This document shows, piece by piece, positions 40,968 to 49,473 of a stretch of 64,000 bases of DNA (within the stretch, counting starts at the first letter, position 1; the number at the start of each line of letters is the position of its first letter). Both the position numbers and the translations under genes were made by a program. This DNA is from Paulinella micropora (Eukaryota > Cercozoa > Imbricatea > Euglyphida > Paulinellidae), in the NCBI GenBank assembly GCA_019918135.1, contig WBZZ01000009.1, forward strand, positions 62,001-126,000. The letters are read 5' to 3'. Under the pieces are notes generated by a model. That model saw only the letters and a list, made by a program, of their open reading frames with translations, was not told where the DNA came from and made no database searches.

Positions 40968-41005
40968 TTTTTTTTTAACTTCTCGCCGAATATTAAAAAA
41001 AAGAT

Positions 41006-41143
41006 ATGCCGCTAGTCTTGAGTGACAGGACGCGCTTGCTAGTCGACCAAGCCGAACCGGCGAAGGCCGTGGTAAAGGCAGCGCTCAACAAGGCCAAGAA
41101 GAAGCCGGCCAAGAAGAAACCCGTTGTCGGTAAGAAGAAGTAG
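41006..41143 (+). CDS. Small Lys-rich peptide (45 residues), core-protein-like
   Basis: From ATG 41006 the peptide reads MPLVLSDRTRLLVDQAEPAK, then AVVKAALNKAKKKPAKKKP, and ends VVGKKK. It has the composition of histone H1 tails and of the small basic core peptides of adenoviruses, so it may neutralise packaged DNA; that is inference. A motif TATTAAAAAAAAG lies just before the ATG and is shared with the divergent ATPase gene. Confidence 0.6.
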   Translation: MPLVLSDRTRLLVDQAEPAKAVVKAALNKAKKKPAKKKPVVGKKK

Positions 41144-41198
41144 CAGGTTTTTTTTATTTTCGCCGCCAGACAGTTTGATAAAAAAGATTCGACCCAAA

Positions 41199-42152
41199 AT
41201 GAAGCCCTGGCGCAAGAGGCACGCCGGCCGTGCTTTTACCAGCGATGCGCCTGTTTCCTTCAAGAAGCAGCGCACTGGCTTTGTGGGCGGCGGATCGGTC
41301 GAGATGGCGGCCAAGACCAGGGAAATCATGAAATATGCCAACCCACAGCTCTCGGCCGTGCTGGATGCGGTTGCGCCAGCAACCGTGCCTGCTGCCACTG
41401 CCGCAGCTGCCACTGACGCGAAGGCCACGCATGCCATGTCGTCGTAGTCGTTTGACAGCAGTGCGGCTGTCATTGTGCGCGACGACGACGACAAGAAGAA
41501 CTCGGCGGCCGCCGCGCCGGTGCTACAGTCGTTTGACAGCAGCGCGGCTGTCATTGTGCACGACGACGACGACGACAAGAAGAACTCGGCGGCCGCCGCG
41601 CCCGCCGCTGACGCGAAGACTCCTCCAGCCGCGCCGGTGCTCCAGTCGTTTGACAGCAGCGCGGCTGTCGTAGTGCACGACGACGACAAGACAGACAAAA
41701 AGAGCAGCGCCAAGCCAGACCTATTGTCTCAGATCAAAGCAGGCACGACGCTGAAAAAAGCACCAAAGCCGGATGCCAAAACACAAAAGCCCGACGCCAC
41801 AGCAGCAGGCGGCGGCCTCACGGGTGCACTGAGCTCGGCCATGGCCAAAATAAACGCATCACTCAACGGCGGCGATGGCAGCAGCAGCAGCAGCAGCAGC
41901 AGCGTCGTCGACCAAAAAACACAGGAAGCGAAGGACAAGGTGGCGGCGTACCAAGCGAACAAGACTCCCAAACAAGAAGAGAAACTGAGGGCCCGGTCGC
42001 ACAGGCTAGGCGAAGCGATAACCAAGCTCACGAAAGACATCAAGGACGAAGAAGACGCCTGGGGAGATACAGATGATGCCAAGGAAATGAGAAGCAAGAA
42101 AGCCAAGCTGGAGGCCAGAAAAGAGATAATAGACAAGGGGCTAGCCGCATGA
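41199..42152 (+). pseudogene. Repeat-containing virion-like protein with YANP motif, broken
   Basis: The N-terminus is basic (MKPWRKRHAGRAFTSD) and followed by EIMKYANPQLSAVLDAV. A unit containing LQSFDSSAAV and an Asp/Lys run occurs about three times at 41.45-41.69 kb. Then come a Ser run and a helical, charged C-terminus (EEKLRARSHRLGEAITKLTK). The N-terminal part resembles that of the next gene, so the two may be paralogues, perhaps core or minor capsid proteins with a targeting motif. It appears broken once. Confidence 0.55.
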
Positions 42153-42198
42153 CAGATAAAAGTGAAAATTTTTTCTCTGCTTGTCCAATGAAAGAAAG

Positions 42199-44192
42199 AT
42201 GTTTACGCCTGGCTGTCCGTGGATAAGCGCCCGGCCGGTAGTAGCAGGCAATTCTCGGAAGAGGCCGGCCTGGCTGGATGAATCGCCCATGCCGAAGCGG
42301 CTCAAGCGGCCGGAAAACCAGGGCCCCGTGGCCGTCTCTGCCAAGGCCCGCAGCCTCATGCACTACGCAAATCCTAACCTCGGCGCGGCCATGCAGCTAC
42401 TGGAGCCAGCGGAGGCTGCGCCTGCAATGGCAGTGCCCGCAAAGACAGAAGAAGAGAAGGGGCCGACGGCTGTAGAACAGAAAAAGAAGGAGGAGGAGCC
42501 GAAGGCCACAGAACACGACAAGGAGAAGACCGAGGAGAAGGAAGAAGGGCCGAAGGCAGGGGAGCCAGAGAAGATGGAAGAGGAGGAGGATGAATCGAGT
42601 GCGACCGAGGAGGAAGAACACGAACCCGAGAAGACGAAAGAAGACGACAAAGAGCCGAAAAAGGCCACGGAGACGAAGGAAGAGGACAAGGAGCCTCCAA
42701 AGGCAGTGGAGATGAAGGAGGAGGACAAGGAGCCGAAGAAAGAAGGCCCGAAAGAGAGCGAGGACGGCCAAGTGGAGGAAGGCAAGGAAGAAGACGAGCC
42801 GCCCCCTTCTCCCACCAAGAAGCCCGCGGCGGCCGCAACAAAGCCGCACAAGAGCATGCCGCCGTACGTCACGCCACAAACCAGGGCCGACGCGGTTACT
42901 CTCCTTCAGGCTACCAAGGACACAAACTTTGGCTCATTTCTTTCTACCATGCTGGGCGGATCAGACCCGTTTACCAAATGGAAAGACAAGCTGCTCGAGC
43001 CCACGGCCGGCGCTCTTGTTCCTAGCCCGGCACTCAACCTTGCTCTCTCCCGGCTGCAAGTAGCACTCAACGAATATAGCCCCGACCCAATCGACGTGGC
43101 AGTGGCGATGCACCAGGCCACAGAGCTGTACAAGCGGAGGCCAAGAAAGTAGAAGCCAAGAAAAAGCTCAACGAGTCCACCAAGGAGAAGCTAGACACTG
43201 AGGGAGACTTGTTGGAAACCACTACCCAAGCCGCCAAGCAAGAGGCAGAGGCCAAGGTCCAAAGAGAAAAGGCCAAGGAGGAAATTGCAAATCTGGACAA
43301 ATTGACGGCAAAGGCAGCACAGGACGCTAAGGAAATGAGCGAGCTCAAGAGTAAAGTAGCTACGAAGGCCAACGCCGCCAAGCTACAGGAGGCAAAGAGT
43401 GCGATGCTTGCCCAGATTGACGCGGCCGAGAGCAAGTTCGCGGAGGCGGAACAAAAAGGGATAATGTCCAAACAACAATTGGCACAAAAACAAAAAGAGC
43501 TGGCCAAACACAAGCAAAAGGTCCTGACTATCCAGGTCGGAAATGCACTCGGCGCCACCAAGGTCGCCAGTGCGCTGGGCACGATCGCGGCCGTCGGTGG
43601 AGGGGTTGGCAGCTTGATCGGCGCTCTTGTTGGCGGCTCTGCCGACGTGGTCGGCACTACGATCGGCAGCGCGGCCAACAGCGCTGCGCCTGGCTTAGGG
43701 GGTGGAGTAGGCAACTTGGCAACAGGTGTGGGCAGTGTAGCAGGCGAAGGAGGCAAGCTGCTCGGGGGCGCAGGAATGAAACTCGTAAAGGGCGTAGGTG
43801 GCCTAGCACTCGGCACGGGCAAGCTTCTGCTGACAGCAGGAACCGTGACAACGGACACAGTGCAAGGCCTCCTGTCACACGCCATAGCCAGCGACACGGG
43901 CCATGTGCCGCAGATCGAGTGGTCACCAGAGGCTAAAACCGAAGTGGCACAGGAGTTCAAGTACGGCAATATCAGTCAGCTTGTCGGCCCAAATGCCACT
44001 GCTACGGACGCGGCACAGTGGATCTTGCGCGCCTTGCCTGACAACCTCACGGAGTTCCAGCAACAGAGGGTCAAGAGACTCGAGTTGGCTATCAAACAAA
44101 AAGACAGTGAAGAAATGCTGGCGGCATTGAGCGATCTCAAGGCCGTCCTCGACGCGGACCAGATCGCGCACGCGTTCAAGGGCACTCACTGA
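42199..44192 (+). CDS. Large virion-like protein region: YANP N-terminus, acidic repeats, glycine-rich segment
   Basis: The first part (from ATG 42199) is basic, then SLMHYANPNLGAAMQLLEPA, about 150 residues of Glu/Lys-rich repeats (EEDKEPKKA), and a folded piece (LLQATKDTNFGSFLSTMLGG). The second part (about 43.15-44.19 kb) has long helical coiled-coil stretches (AKQEAEAKVQREKAKEEIAN), then a Gly/Ala-rich hydrophobic segment (GGGVGSLIGALVGGSADVVG and further repeats), then a helical end. Gly-zipper segments of this kind often insert into membranes; a role in cell entry or as an internal capsid protein is inference. The region may be one or two genes, with one apparent break. Confidence 0.5.
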
Positions 44193-44232
44193 AAACAATA
44201 AACTGACGGCCTGTAAAAACAAGGAGAGAAAA

Positions 44233-44499
44233 ATGCAGCACCTGGCTTTTTTTGACCCGACCTTGGCCCTGGCCCTGGGCAAAATCAACGAAAAACAGGC
44301 ACGCGTCGCAGGGCATAAACGCCGACAGCAAGAGGACGCCGAAAAAAGGGCCATCGAGGTCCTGCAGACTACCGTGGCCGAAGCGCCCATCGAGAAAGTG
44401 TTCAAGCAGCCGGCCATTGCCGATGCCACCATCTTGCTAGAGGTGACGCCTGAACAGGCCGCCCGTTGCGAGCAGCAGCTGCTTGGCGGCGGCAAATAA
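44233..44499 (+). CDS. Small helical viral protein (88 residues)
   Basis: Starts MQHLAFFDPTLALALGKINE and continues as an amphipathic helix (KQARVAGHKRRQQEDAEKRA), ending with EVTPEQAARCEQQLLGGGK. No family is known. It lies between virion-like genes, in the same direction with about 40 bases before the ATG, so it is probably a minor virion component or assembly factor. Confidence 0.5.
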   Translation: MQHLAFFDPTLALALGKINEKQARVAGHKRRQQEDAEKRAIEVLQTTVAEAPIEKVFKQPAIADATILLEVTPEQAARCEQQLLGGGK

Positions 44500-44520
44500 T
44501 TAAAATTTTTTTTCTTGTCG
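44499..44520 (+). promoter_or_regulatory. Late promoter-like motif of the 193-residue protein gene
   Basis: ATTAAAATTTTTTTTCTTGT and CG, 53 bases before the ATG at 44552. Confidence 0.45.
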
Positions 44521-44551
44521 GGCAGATTAACTACTAACAGTCTCAGTCGCC

Positions 44552-45133
44552 ATGAGTGGTAACAGAGGCCCCGTTGTCCCCCTCGTAAATACTTCGGACG
44601 AAAAGTCCTCGGCCGCCCAGACCAACCAGGTCGAGCATGGTATCGAGACCCGGCCGATCATTCAAACTGACTCCCTCGCTACAAGCTCGATTATCTACTC
44701 GGCCTTGTCGGCGGCCGGGGCGGCAGGGGGTAATGGTGTTATCCAAGGCATGAAGGACGTGGCCCAGCGCCTGTCGCAGAACTCGCTGGCTCCTTGGTAC
44801 AAGGGAGCGGTCCTGCTCGTGGGCACGCCCGCCGAGATCACCTCTGTCTACGGACGCGAATTCTGCACGACTAACTGTGCAATGGACGCAGACGCCAAGG
44901 TATGGGACGATGGCGCTATGCTGCCCTGGCTGACGGAGCTTCGTCGAACTCACGGAAATTCGTGGGAAGGCTGCATGAATGTAGCGGGTTTCATCGAACA
45001 ATACCAGGCTGCCAAGATCCGCGACGAGCAATGGAGCAAGATCCCGTCAGTGTCTTGGGTCGACCGCCAGAACGGCTCCGTGCGTGGTTGGTCAGCCATC
45101 AACGAGGAGGGGGGTGTGAGACCGATCGTGTAA
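44552..45133 (+). CDS. Hypothetical virion-region protein (193 residues)
   Basis: Begins MSGNRGPVVPLVNTSDEKSS. A mid-part (SIIYSALSAAGAAGGNGVIQ) is Ala/Gly-rich, and the C-terminal half looks globular with conserved-looking Trp and Cys (EFCTTNCAMDADAKVWDDGA, HGNSWEGCMNVAGFIEQYQ). I do not recognise it. The AATTAAAATTTTTTTTCTTG motif lies 53 bases before its ATG, as for capsid genes, which suggests a late structural role. Confidence 0.5.
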   Translation: MSGNRGPVVPLVNTSDEKSSAAQTNQVEHGIETRPIIQTDSLATSSIIYSALSAAGAAGGNGVIQGMKDVAQRLSQNSLAPWYKGAVLLVGTPAEITSVYGREFCTTNCAMDADAKVWDDGAMLPWLTELRRTHGNSWEGCMNVAGFIEQYQAAKIRDEQWSKIPSVSWVDRQNGSVRGWSAINEEGGVRPIV

Positions 45134-45169
45134 TTTTTTTCCTCCTAGTCTACCTACAACGAAAGCACG

Positions 45170-45829
45170 ATGACAGACCCTTTCGCCAACCTCGAGCCGC
45201 CGTCTATCGAAACAAAAGCGGAACAGCCACCCCCCCTTCCCGTTCCCCCGCCGACCAAGAAGCGCAGGACCGCCGGCCCCAGCGCTGCCGCCATTGCACG
45301 GCGCCTGGGAGCACCGGCGGCGGCAACCGAAGACCCTGTGCTACGGGATGACCCGAATTACAAGCTTCTCGTGGCCTATGGGCGCAGCGCCTTGATCGGA
45401 CCCAAGCTCAAGAAGGCGCACATCAACTGCGATCCGAAAGCCCTGCGCAGGCTGCCGAGGCAGAAGCTGCCGCTGTTGTTGGACGAAGTCGAGGAAGTGC
45501 TCGAGGGAGAACTGAGCGGCGAGCTGGCGGATGCAGTGCTCAAGCAAGGGCTCGTCTGTCTCGAAAATCTGGTAGCGAACCGGTCGCGTTACCAGATCGC
45601 GGGCACAACAGAGACCTGCTTTGCCAACGACCGGTGGTGCTTCTTGCTGGAGCGGGCCAAGCTGCGAGCTGGCATCGGTCTGCAGCGCCTGGACCCTATG
45701 ACCGAGCTAGCTTTGCTGACTGCACAGACGGCCGCCATCACGCACGCCAAGAATACCATGCTCTGTCCAGGCGCAAAGGTCAACCTGGACGCGCCCGCGC
45801 CAGAGGAGGAAAAGAAGAAGAGCAGTTGA
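45170..45829 (+). CDS. Hypothetical virion-region protein (219 residues)
   Basis: The N-terminal 50 residues are Pro-rich with a KKRR basic patch (PPPTKKRRTAGPSAAAIARR), resembling a nuclear signal. The rest is helical and looks globular (LRRLPRQKLPLLLDEVEEVL, ALLTAQTAAITHAKNTMLCP). It ends in an acidic/Lys tail. No family is recognised. It belongs to the row of same-strand late-type genes between 41 and 50 kb. Confidence 0.5.
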   Translation: MTDPFANLEPPSIETKAEQPPPLPVPPPTKKRRTAGPSAAAIARRLGAPAAATEDPVLRDDPNYKLLVAYGRSALIGPKLKKAHINCDPKALRRLPRQKLPLLLDEVEEVLEGELSGELADAVLKQGLVCLENLVANRSRYQIAGTTETCFANDRWCFLLERAKLRAGIGLQRLDPMTELALLTAQTAAITHAKNTMLCPGAKVNLDAPAPEEEKKKSS

Positions 45830-45830
45830 A

Positions 45831-45854
45831 TAATTAAAAAAAATTATTTTGTTG
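45831..45854 (+). promoter_or_regulatory. Late promoter-like motif of the multi-span membrane gene
   Basis: TAATTAAAAAAAATTATTTT and GTTG, 54 bases before the ATG at 45885. Confidence 0.45.
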
Positions 45855-45884
45855 TACGCCAATTAAACATCTCTCCAGAAAGGA

Positions 45885-46349
45885 ATGTCCGAAGTCGCGA
45901 GCGATCTGTTCTCCCTCGAGAACTTTGCCCGGTCCGGTGCTGCGGCTGCTTTCGCCTACGCGGCCGCGCCGGTCGTGTTCCAAGGGCCTGCAGTTTTTAG
46001 CTTTTCGGCTGTCCCGGGCCTCAGCGGAGTGCAGGTCAGCAAGAGCACCGGCCTGGCTGTCGTGGCCTTCTTGACTGCCACTGCTATCGACCTCATTCAA
46101 AGCAGAGTCCTCAACCGCACCAAGGAAGGGCGGTTGGCCTCTTATCCTAGCTTGGCCGTGCACGTGGCGGGTGGAGGCTTGCTGTTTGCCATGCCGCCCA
46201 GGCTCATGGGCCGCGGTCAGATTGGGATGGTAGGCGACAGCGACGCGGTCAAGCAGCTATTCTTGGTCGGCGCACTTTCGGAAGTTTTTAGTCAGTACTT
46301 CTACGAAGGCTACCTGAACCCCGCGGGCCAAGGACACTACCGCTTCTAA
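45885..46349 (+). CDS. Multi-span membrane protein (154 residues)
   Basis: Three or four hydrophobic segments are visible: SGAAAAFAYAAAPVVF (about residue 17), GLAVVAFLTATAIDLI (about residue 56), SLAVHVAGGGLLFAMP (about residue 88) and QLFLVGALSEVFSQYF (about residue 123). Such proteins occur beside capsid genes in Polinton-like viruses and may sit in an internal membrane, but this one matches nothing I know. The AATTAAAAAAAATTATTTTG motif is 54 bases before its ATG. Confidence 0.55.
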   Translation: MSEVASDLFSLENFARSGAAAAFAYAAAPVVFQGPAVFSFSAVPGLSGVQVSKSTGLAVVAFLTATAIDLIQSRVLNRTKEGRLASYPSLAVHVAGGGLLFAMPPRLMGRGQIGMVGDSDAVKQLFLVGALSEVFSQYFYEGYLNPAGQGHYRF

Positions 46350-46364
46350 AAAAAGAATCTTGTG
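46346..46364 (+). promoter_or_regulatory. Late promoter-like motif of the small membrane-protein gene
   Basis: CTAAAAAAAGAATCTTGTG, beginning 39 bases before the ATG at 46385 and overlapping the stop of the gene in front. Confidence 0.5.
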
Positions 46365-46384
46365 TAGCTAGTCTAAAGTGAACA

Positions 46385-46681
46385 ATGCCAGTGGAAGAAG
46401 CTCTGCTGGCCTGGGCTTTGATCGTTACAACCGCTATCATCGTGGTCGGCTGTGTGCGCGCCTGTTGCAAACGGTTCTTGCGTCATCCAACGATCTCGTG
46501 TGACCTCGACAAGCCACTGCCCACACACTACGTGACGCTCGATGACCTCCTCCGGCGGCCTTACCAAGCGCCAAGCGCTGCAGAAGCTCTTTGCGGACCT
46601 GGAGACTGTGCTGGACAACTGGGGGCTGCTGTCCCTCGGCGAGAGCAAGGACCTGCGGATGCAGTGGAACTTAGGTCTTGA
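46385..46681 (+). CDS. Small N-terminally anchored membrane protein
   Basis: 98 residues. Residues 7-27 are a clear membrane span (LLAWALIVTTAIIVVGCVRA) followed by CCKRF. The first 55 residues look protein-like; the end overlaps the next frame and may not be real coding sequence. The motif CTAAAAAAAGAATCTTGTG lies 39 bases before the ATG. Confidence 0.45.
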   Translation: MPVEEALLAWALIVTTAIIVVGCVRACCKRFLRHPTISCDLDKPLPTHYVTLDDLLRRPYQAPSAAEALCGPGDCAGQLGAAVPRREQGPADAVELRS

Positions 46682-46925
46682 GCAACAAGTTGCGACCGTT
46701 GAAAAGTTCTCTTTGCCTGCCTACAAGGACGACAAGCTCGCCGCGTACGTCCAGAGCGAAGCTGGCATCTGGTTTGAGCTGGCCGCCAAGACTCGTGCTC
46801 CGACTCCCGCCCTGCAACAGCTGCAGCAAAGATTTCTGGCCAAGCAAAGTCTGGCAAAGGACGCTCAGTTCCTGGGACAAATTGCGCAAGTCATGGAACG
46901 CATCTGTCAAGTCATTGTCTTTTAA
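46542..46925 (+). CDS. Helical hypothetical protein (127 residues)
   Basis: Starts MTSSGGLTKRQALQKLFADL and is helical throughout, with Leu/Gln-rich stretches (TPALQQLQQRFLAKQSLAKD) and an end QVMERICQVIVF. The frame overlaps the end of the preceding membrane-protein frame. It may be a separate small virion protein or part of the same gene; I cannot decide. Confidence 0.45.
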   Translation: MTSSGGLTKRQALQKLFADLETVLDNWGLLSLGESKDLRMQWNLGLEQQVATVEKFSLPAYKDDKLAAYVQSEAGIWFELAAKTRAPTPALQQLQQRFLAKQSLAKDAQFLGQIAQVMERICQVIVF

Positions 46926-46977
46926 ATACAAAATGAAAAATTTAATTTTCGTGACTTATCAAGTTTAATTAAGAAAG

Positions 46978-47352
46978 ATGGGCAAGCGCACGCGAGAAAG
47001 GCACGAGCGGCACACGGCCAAGAAGGCCGCCCGCAAGGACGCCCGCGCCGCCACCGAACAGCGCATAGGGCGCAGAAAGGCGGAGAGGAGGGAGCGGACC
47101 CGCGAAGGGCTGCGGCAGTTTGGCAGCACCCTCAAGTCAGTCACTGGCTTTTTCGGCAAGCAGATCGACAAGGTGACTGACATCCCGAAAGAAGCGATGG
47201 ACACCACCAAGCAGCTAGGCGACAACGCCGAGGGCGGCCTCAAGTCCATGGCGCTGCCCTTGGCGGTCGGTGCCGCGGCGATCGGGGCCGTGATGATCCT
47301 GAAAAAATTAAAAAAATCTTCTTTGTGCTTAATATTGTATACTGCAACGAAG
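46978..47352 (+). CDS. Basic protein with C-terminal membrane-like segment, in frame with the capsid gene
   Basis: Starts MGKRTRERHERHTAKKAARK, a very basic helix of about 45 residues, then GLRQFGSTLKSVTGFFGKQI and a hydrophobic stretch ALPLAVGAAAIGAVMILKKL near residues 90-110. This looks like a small minor virion protein. No stop separates it from the capsid gene: the frame runs through what looks like the capsid promoter (47306-47325). A separate capsid start at 47353 is more likely than a fusion. Confidence 0.5.
47306..47325 (+). promoter_or_regulatory. Late promoter-like motif of the major capsid gene
   Basis: AATTAAAAAAATCTTCTTTG, beginning 47 bases before the capsid ATG. It is the clearest case of a shared motif TTAAAAAAA-N(0-4)-TCTTG/C, found before at least seven genes of the element. 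Confidence 0.55.
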
Positions 47353-49173
47353 ATGTCTTCCGCCACCGTCGTCGTGCCCCCTGCTAGCAAGCAGCAGAAA
47401 ATCGCCACCGGCAAGAGGGCGCGCAACGGCCAGGAGATCGTGATTGATCCCGAGCACGCCCGCGCGATCAATGCCCGCCCTTGCTGGACGCAGACGGTCA
47501 TGGCGCCCGCCGCCGCGACCTCGGCGCTGAGCAACACTGCTTTTTTTAGCTTTATCCTCGAGAACAACCAGTCCGGCGCGATCCACGATGCGACCCTGCG
47601 ATTTAAGATCACGTTCACGACCAGCGGCAGCCAGCCGACCGACTCGCGTGTTTTGCCTACCACTCAGTGGTTCGAGCGTATCGAGTACATCGACCGCCTG
47701 ACGGGCACTGAGATTGCTCGCTACCACGGCGACATGATGCACTTGATACTCAATACGCTGCCACAAGAGGCCATCGACCAGATCGCCGACATGGTCAACA
47801 TGGACCCCAAGACGGGCAAGGTCAGCGGCCGCCAGTGGGAAAACAACGACGAGCAGTACTTCTACTTGCCCCTGCTGCACACTTGGTTGAGCGGCATGGA
47901 CCTGGACCTGAGCACGCTGCGTGGCGACCTCGAAATTAGGTTCTATCCGCGCGGTTCGATCTTCGTGGCGGCCCAGTCGGCAGTCAACGGCCAGTCCGCG
48001 CCCGCCGTGCCTTGCACTGCCAGCCTGAGCGAGATCCGCTTCATCACGGGCTGCACGCAGCTGCCGAACGGGATGCGCCTGGGCAGGAGCCCGCTGAAGC
48101 AGGGCAAGGTCGCCGAGCAAAAATACATCGACTTTGTGCAGTACACGGCCTACGCCCAGCGCATCAAGCCATCCGACCGGTTGGCGATTGACCTGGACCA
48201 ATTCTCCCACCACTCCGGCGGGCTGTTTGTCTTCATCCGCAAATCAGGCGACCAGACCGCATACAACAGCGGCGTGGACACAAACACCTACTACCCGCAA
48301 TACACGTACGACACCACGGGGCGCTTGATGACCTACGAAATGTTGGGCGACGCGACGACAATCGACCTCGAAGACGTGCACGGCAGATCGCAGATGGGCG
48401 AAGGCACCCCGATCGACGAGCGCTTTTTCCGCGAGGAGACGATGGGCCAGCTAGTGCGCAGCTCCTACCTGAAGTCCAACGGCGTATACCTGATCCCGTT
48501 TTCCAACGACCCCAAGGCCATGTTGGATGGTGTGATGGACGGCTGCAAGACCTTTGTCGGCAACCGCGAGCGCCTGGTGATCAACACCGGCCCCGCTCCG
48601 CGCGCCGCGACCGTCACGTACAAGTACGGGGCTTGGTACGCCAACACTGCGGTGTTTGCTCTGAACGACACCAACCGCCTGACCGTGGACTTCAAGGGCG
48701 TGACGGTGGCCGTCCTTGATATCGACTCTGACCTCACGTTTGCCAGAATTACCGACCGGCGCTACACGTCGCCCGCCACTGCCGCACTGACGAACCTCAA
48801 CACCTTGCTTGCTTCCAGTAGCTGGCTGCGCGCGTGCGGGGTCAAGATCAAGTTTAGTAACACACGAGTTGGCGCGACCAACACGGTCGACTGGGAGGTC
48901 AGTGCGGCGATGGAGTACACCGCGTCCGTCACGGACCTGAACGACCAGCCCGTGCTCTGGTCCCGTGGCGACGTCCACCAGCTGAAGCTGAAGTTCCAGC
49001 AGGCGCCAGACACATCCGCGGCTACTTACAACGCCCAAGAAGAGATGGTCGTCAGCGCCGCCACTTCGGGCAAACGAGGTGTGGTAGACGGATTGTATGA
49101 TATTACGATCTACAGCGCCTATTTCAAGTTCATTCACGAGGCAGGAGGAAGCCTGGAGGTGGCTTCGGTCTAA
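47353..49173 (+). CDS. Major capsid protein, double jelly-roll (Polinton-like virus type)
   Basis: 606 residues from ATG 47353. A basic N-arm (ASKQQKIATGKRARN) leads to beta-rich domains. The phrases WFERIEYIDRLTGTEIARYH and HGDMMHLILNTLPQEAID early on, then WENNDEQYFYLPLLHTWLSG and LEIRFYPRGSI, follow the usual beginning of Polinton-like virus capsids, where a W-x-x-I-E motif and a helix with L-L-N lie in the first jelly roll. The second jelly roll holds NTDRLTVDFKGVTV-like strands and ends ITIYSAYFKFIHEAGGSLEV. Trimers of such proteins make the icosahedral shell. It has its own late promoter-like motif and heads the structural block. Confidence 0.82.
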   Translation: MSSATVVVPPASKQQKIATGKRARNGQEIVIDPEHARAINARPCWTQTVMAPAAATSALSNTAFFSFILENNQSGAIHDATLRFKITFTTSGSQPTDSRVLPTTQWFERIEYIDRLTGTEIARYHGDMMHLILNTLPQEAIDQIADMVNMDPKTGKVSGRQWENNDEQYFYLPLLHTWLSGMDLDLSTLRGDLEIRFYPRGSIFVAAQSAVNGQSAPAVPCTASLSEIRFITGCTQLPNGMRLGRSPLKQGKVAEQKYIDFVQYTAYAQRIKPSDRLAIDLDQFSHHSGGLFVFIRKSGDQTAYNSGVDTNTYYPQYTYDTTGRLMTYEMLGDATTIDLEDVHGRSQMGEGTPIDERFFREETMGQLVRSSYLKSNGVYLIPFSNDPKAMLDGVMDGCKTFVGNRERLVINTGPAPRAATVTYKYGAWYANTAVFALNDTNRLTVDFKGVTVAVLDIDSDLTFARITDRRYTSPATAALTNLNTLLASSSWLRACGVKIKFSNTRVGATNTVDWEVSAAMEYTASVTDLNDQPVLWSRGDVHQLKLKFQQAPDTSAATYNAQEEMVVSAATSGKRGVVDGLYDITIYSAYFKFIHEAGGSLEVASV

Positions 49174-49190
49174 AAAAATTCTTAGATTAT
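49171..49190 (+). promoter_or_regulatory. Late promoter-like motif of the single-span protein gene
   Basis: TAAAAAAATTCTTAGATTAT, beginning in the stop codon of the capsid gene and 54 bases before the ATG at 49225. Confidence 0.5.
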
Positions 49191-49224
49191 GTATTCTGAT
49201 TATTAAAGAGAGCATTAGTGAAAA

Positions 49225-49473
49225 ATGGAACCGCTCGTGGTGGCAATCATCACGGTCTCGATTGTGGGGGTGGTCGGTGGCCTCTATCGCTTTTTTCCCT
49301 GTCAGGTGTCCAGACGAGAGAGTGGTGGCACCGGCCGGCCCGGACGTTTAAAGTTTAACAAGACTTGCCGTGCTTCTTTTGGGCCCGGTCGAGTTCTTTC
49401 GAATCGAGATTTGAAACAAGGCTTTAAAAAAGGAAACGGTCGCGGCCGTGACACTGTCATAATACAAACATGA
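49225..49473 (+). CDS. Small single-span membrane protein
   Basis: 82 residues. The N-terminus MEPLVVAIITVSIVGVVGGL is one membrane span followed by Y-R-F-F-P-C; the rest is basic and Gly/Arg-rich (FKKGNGRGRDTV). Its promoter-like motif CTAAAAAAATTCTTAG begins right at the stop of the capsid gene and lies 54 bases before the ATG. The gene overlaps the next by a few bases. Function unknown; a membrane-anchored virion peptide is a guess. Confidence 0.5.
   Translation: MEPLVVAIITVSIVGVVGGLYRFFPCQVSRRESGGTGRPGRLKFNKTCRASFGPGRVLSNRDLKQGFKKGNGRGRDTVIIQT

Noticed and set aside
42363-42879. Ser- and Leu-rich minus-strand frames of up to 169 residues
   Set aside because: They are complements of the Glu/Lys repeat of the plus-strand virion-like protein.
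47329-48213. 294-residue minus-strand frame opposite the capsid gene
   Set aside because: Antisense shadow in GC-rich coding DNA; the plus strand has clear capsid motifs.
48451-49215. 254-residue minus-strand frame opposite the capsid gene
   Set aside because: Same reason; no motif of its own.
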